From: Microbacteriaceae bacterium | Lineage (GTDB): Bacteria > Actinomycetota > Actinomycetes > Actinomycetales > Microbacteriaceae | Length of the DNA: 5,290 bases | Assembly (NCBI GenBank): GCA_017744755.1 | Contig: JAGIAU010000154.1 | Span: forward strand, 1 to 5,290 | Direction of reading: 5' to 3' | Part shown: one piece after another, positions 4,421 through 5,290 of the stretch | Position numbering within the stretch: the stretch's first letter is position 1 | Layout of the letters: each line of letters opens with the position of its first letter | The notes under the pieces: model-generated | What the model was told of the DNA's origin: nothing | The model's database searches: none | The model's input: the letters and a program-made list of their open reading frames with translations, nothing else | Position numbers and translations under genes: made by a program

Positions 4421-4870
4421 TTGGACTTCACGCAGTGGACGTGGATCGTCTGGCTGAGCATCGCGATCGCGTGCATCGTCATCGAGCTGTTCACGCTCGA
4501 GTTCACCTTCGCGACGATTGGGACGGGCGTGCTGATCGGCGGCCTCGGCGCGACGCTGCTCGGCTTCCCCTGGTACGTCCAGATCGCCGCGGCCGCCGTG
4601 CTGTCCGCCCTGCTGCTCTTCATCATCCGCCCGTTGCTGCGCCGCCTGCTCGCCAAGCACGAGGACCACACGCGGCACAACATCGACGCGATCGCGCAGC
4701 AGCGCGGCCGCGTCACGCGCCCCTTCATCGACGACCTCGGCGAGGTCAAGCTGGAGAACGGCGAGACCTGGTCGGCGAAGCCGGCCGCGGCCGGCGAGCC
4801 CTTCGAGGTCGGCGACGAGATCGTCGTCCACGAGGTGCGCGGCGCCATCGTCATGGTCGGCAGGACGTAG
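4421..4870 (+). CDS. NfeD family membrane protein
   Basis: This 149-residue protein starts at TTG 4421 and is a short-form NfeD. The N-terminus is membrane-embedded. One hydrophobic helix lies at about 7-26, a Gly-rich hydrophobic pair at about 30-49 and a third at about 51-69, followed by the basic RPLLRR (70-75) that would face the cytoplasm. Residues about 92-147 form the soluble OB-fold typical of NfeD, with RGRV (95-98), GEVKLENGETWSAK (107-120), FEVGDEIVV (128-136) and a closing VMVG. There is no N-terminal serine protease domain, so this is the truncated, non-proteolytic class. NfeD proteins are known to associate with stomatin-like SPFH proteins at the membrane, and the SPFH gene follows 46 bp downstream on the same strand, which supports the call. 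It is transcribed away from the SDR gene from a 56-bp divergent spacer. Confidence 0.92.
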   Translation: MDFTQWTWIVWLSIAIACIVIELFTLEFTFATIGTGVLIGGLGATLLGFPWYVQIAAAAVLSALLLFIIRPLLRRLLAKHEDHTRHNIDAIAQQRGRVTRPFIDDLGEVKLENGETWSAKPAAAGEPFEVGDEIVVHEVRGAIVMVGRT

Positions 4871-4900
4871 GGCGCGCCCGGCGCGTGCCGCGGGTTCATC

Positions 4901-4909
4901 AAGGAGAGG
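4901..4909 (+). promoter_or_regulatory. Strong ribosome binding site of the SPFH gene
   Basis: AAGGAGAGG is the strongest Shine-Dalgarno match in the window and ends seven bases before GTG 4917. It fixes that GTG as the start. It is much stronger than the site of nfeD, so the SPFH protein may be made in excess over NfeD from the shared mRNA. Confidence 0.8.
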
Positions 4910-4916
4910 AACGCAC

Positions 4917-5290
4917 GTGTTCGATTTCGACCGTCCGGCCGGCGAGGTGATCGGCCAGCTCTTCGTGATCCTGCTGCTCGTCGTCCTCGGCATCTTCGTG
5001 ATCACGACGATCTTCAAGGCGATCCGGATCATCCCGCAGTCGTTCGCAGGCGTCGTGGAGCGGCTCGGCCGATACCAGAAGACCCTCTCCCCCGGGCTGA
5101 ACATGCTCATCCCGTTCATCGACCGGCTTCGTCCCCTCGTCGACATGCGCGAGCAGGTCGTGACGTTCATGCCGCAGCCCGTCATCACGGAGGACAACCT
5201 CGTCGTCTCCATCGACACCGTCATCTACTTCCAGGTGACGGACGCCCGCGCGGCGACGTACGAGATCGCGAACTACCTCGCCGCTGTCTC
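4917..5290 (+). CDS. SPFH/band-7 (stomatin-like) membrane protein, N-terminal 124 codons (C-terminus beyond window)
   Basis: The frame opens at GTG 4917 behind a strong ribosome binding site and runs off the right edge. A single membrane helix lies at about 11-33 (VIGQLFVILLLVVLGIFVI...), followed directly by the SPFH domain. The stomatin/paraslipin signature is plain: RIIPQSFAGVVERLGRY (37-53), PGLNMLIPF (59-67), DMREQVV (76-82) and VITEDNLVVSIDTVIYFQV (89-107). Bacterial relatives such as E. coli QmcA and B. subtilis YqfA/FloA-type proteins form oligomeric cages or membrane microdomains. Pairing with the upstream nfeD gene is the classical arrangement. About 125 residues are visible of a protein that usually has roughly 300 or more; the coiled-coil C-terminal part is outside the window. 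Confidence 0.92.
   Translation, partial: MFDFDRPAGEVIGQLFVILLLVVLGIFVITTIFKAIRIIPQSFAGVVERLGRYQKTLSPGLNMLIPFIDRLRPLVDMREQVVTFMPQPVITEDNLVVSIDTVIYFQVTDARAATYEIANYLAAV

Noticed and set aside
4873..4885. A CGCGC-CCG-GCGCG hairpin between nfeD and the SPFH gene, considered as a terminator or attenuator
   Set aside because: The stem is only 5 bp with no T-run, it lies within a tight operon directly before a strong ribosome binding site, and GC palindromes of this size are common here.
4361..5224. A 287-codon minus-strand frame
   Set aside because: It is antisense to nfeD and the SPFH gene, both firmly identified on the plus strand; its sequence has low-complexity Asp/Glu/Arg runs.

Overview
The window is very GC-rich (about 70% or more), uses GC-ending codons and GTG/TTG starts, and has actinobacterial -10 elements (TANNNT). 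Several of these lie 6-7 nt before a start codon, which suggests leaderless mRNAs. The gene content (an OhrR/MarR regulator, a MalT-like large ATP-binding regulator, an atypical SDR, a NUDIX fusion and an nfeD-SPFH pair) fits a high-GC Actinomycetota chromosome, possibly a member of Microbacteriaceae. The family assignment is inference. I see no mobile element, CRISPR array, tRNA or rRNA.

Layout. (1) 1-1567, minus: the N-terminal 522 codons of a large STAND-type ATPase regulator (MalT/LuxR 'LAL' type) that runs off the left edge, so its expected DNA-binding end is not visible. (2) 1626-2093, minus: a 1-Cys OhrR-type MarR repressor, upstream of the LAL gene on the same strand. (3) 2135-2464, plus: a 109-residue protein with a CxxC...HC zinc-ribbon-like end, divergent from ohrR. 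The 41 bp between them hold two related palindromes, an OhrR-like operator and two -10 elements. (4) 2465-2662: a gene-free convergent spacer with an AT-rich, perfect 14-bp palindrome. (5) 4364-2663, minus: an SDR-like protein translationally coupled (8-nt overlap) to a NUDIX hydrolase fused to a UPF0303/HbpS-like domain. (6) 4421-5290, plus: nfeD followed by an SPFH/band-7 (stomatin-like) gene cut by the right edge. It is divergent from the SDR gene, and the two putative promoters overlap.

How the parts may work together. The ohrR-like gene with its operator-rich divergent promoter looks like a thiol-based peroxide-sensing switch. Its possible targets are itself, the small zinc-ribbon protein and perhaps the LAL gene; no ohr peroxidase gene is in view. 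The SDR and NUDIX-UPF0303 pair is a tightly coupled two-gene unit of unknown substrate. NfeD and SPFH proteins are a well-known membrane pair that forms stomatin-like microdomain complexes.

I do not see a clear-cut new defence or mobile system. The most unusual items are the NUDIX-UPF0303 fusion coupled to an SDR that lacks the normal YxxxK spacing, the palindrome array between ohrR and the zinc-ribbon gene, and the isolated Fur/Zur-like palindrome at 2616-2629.
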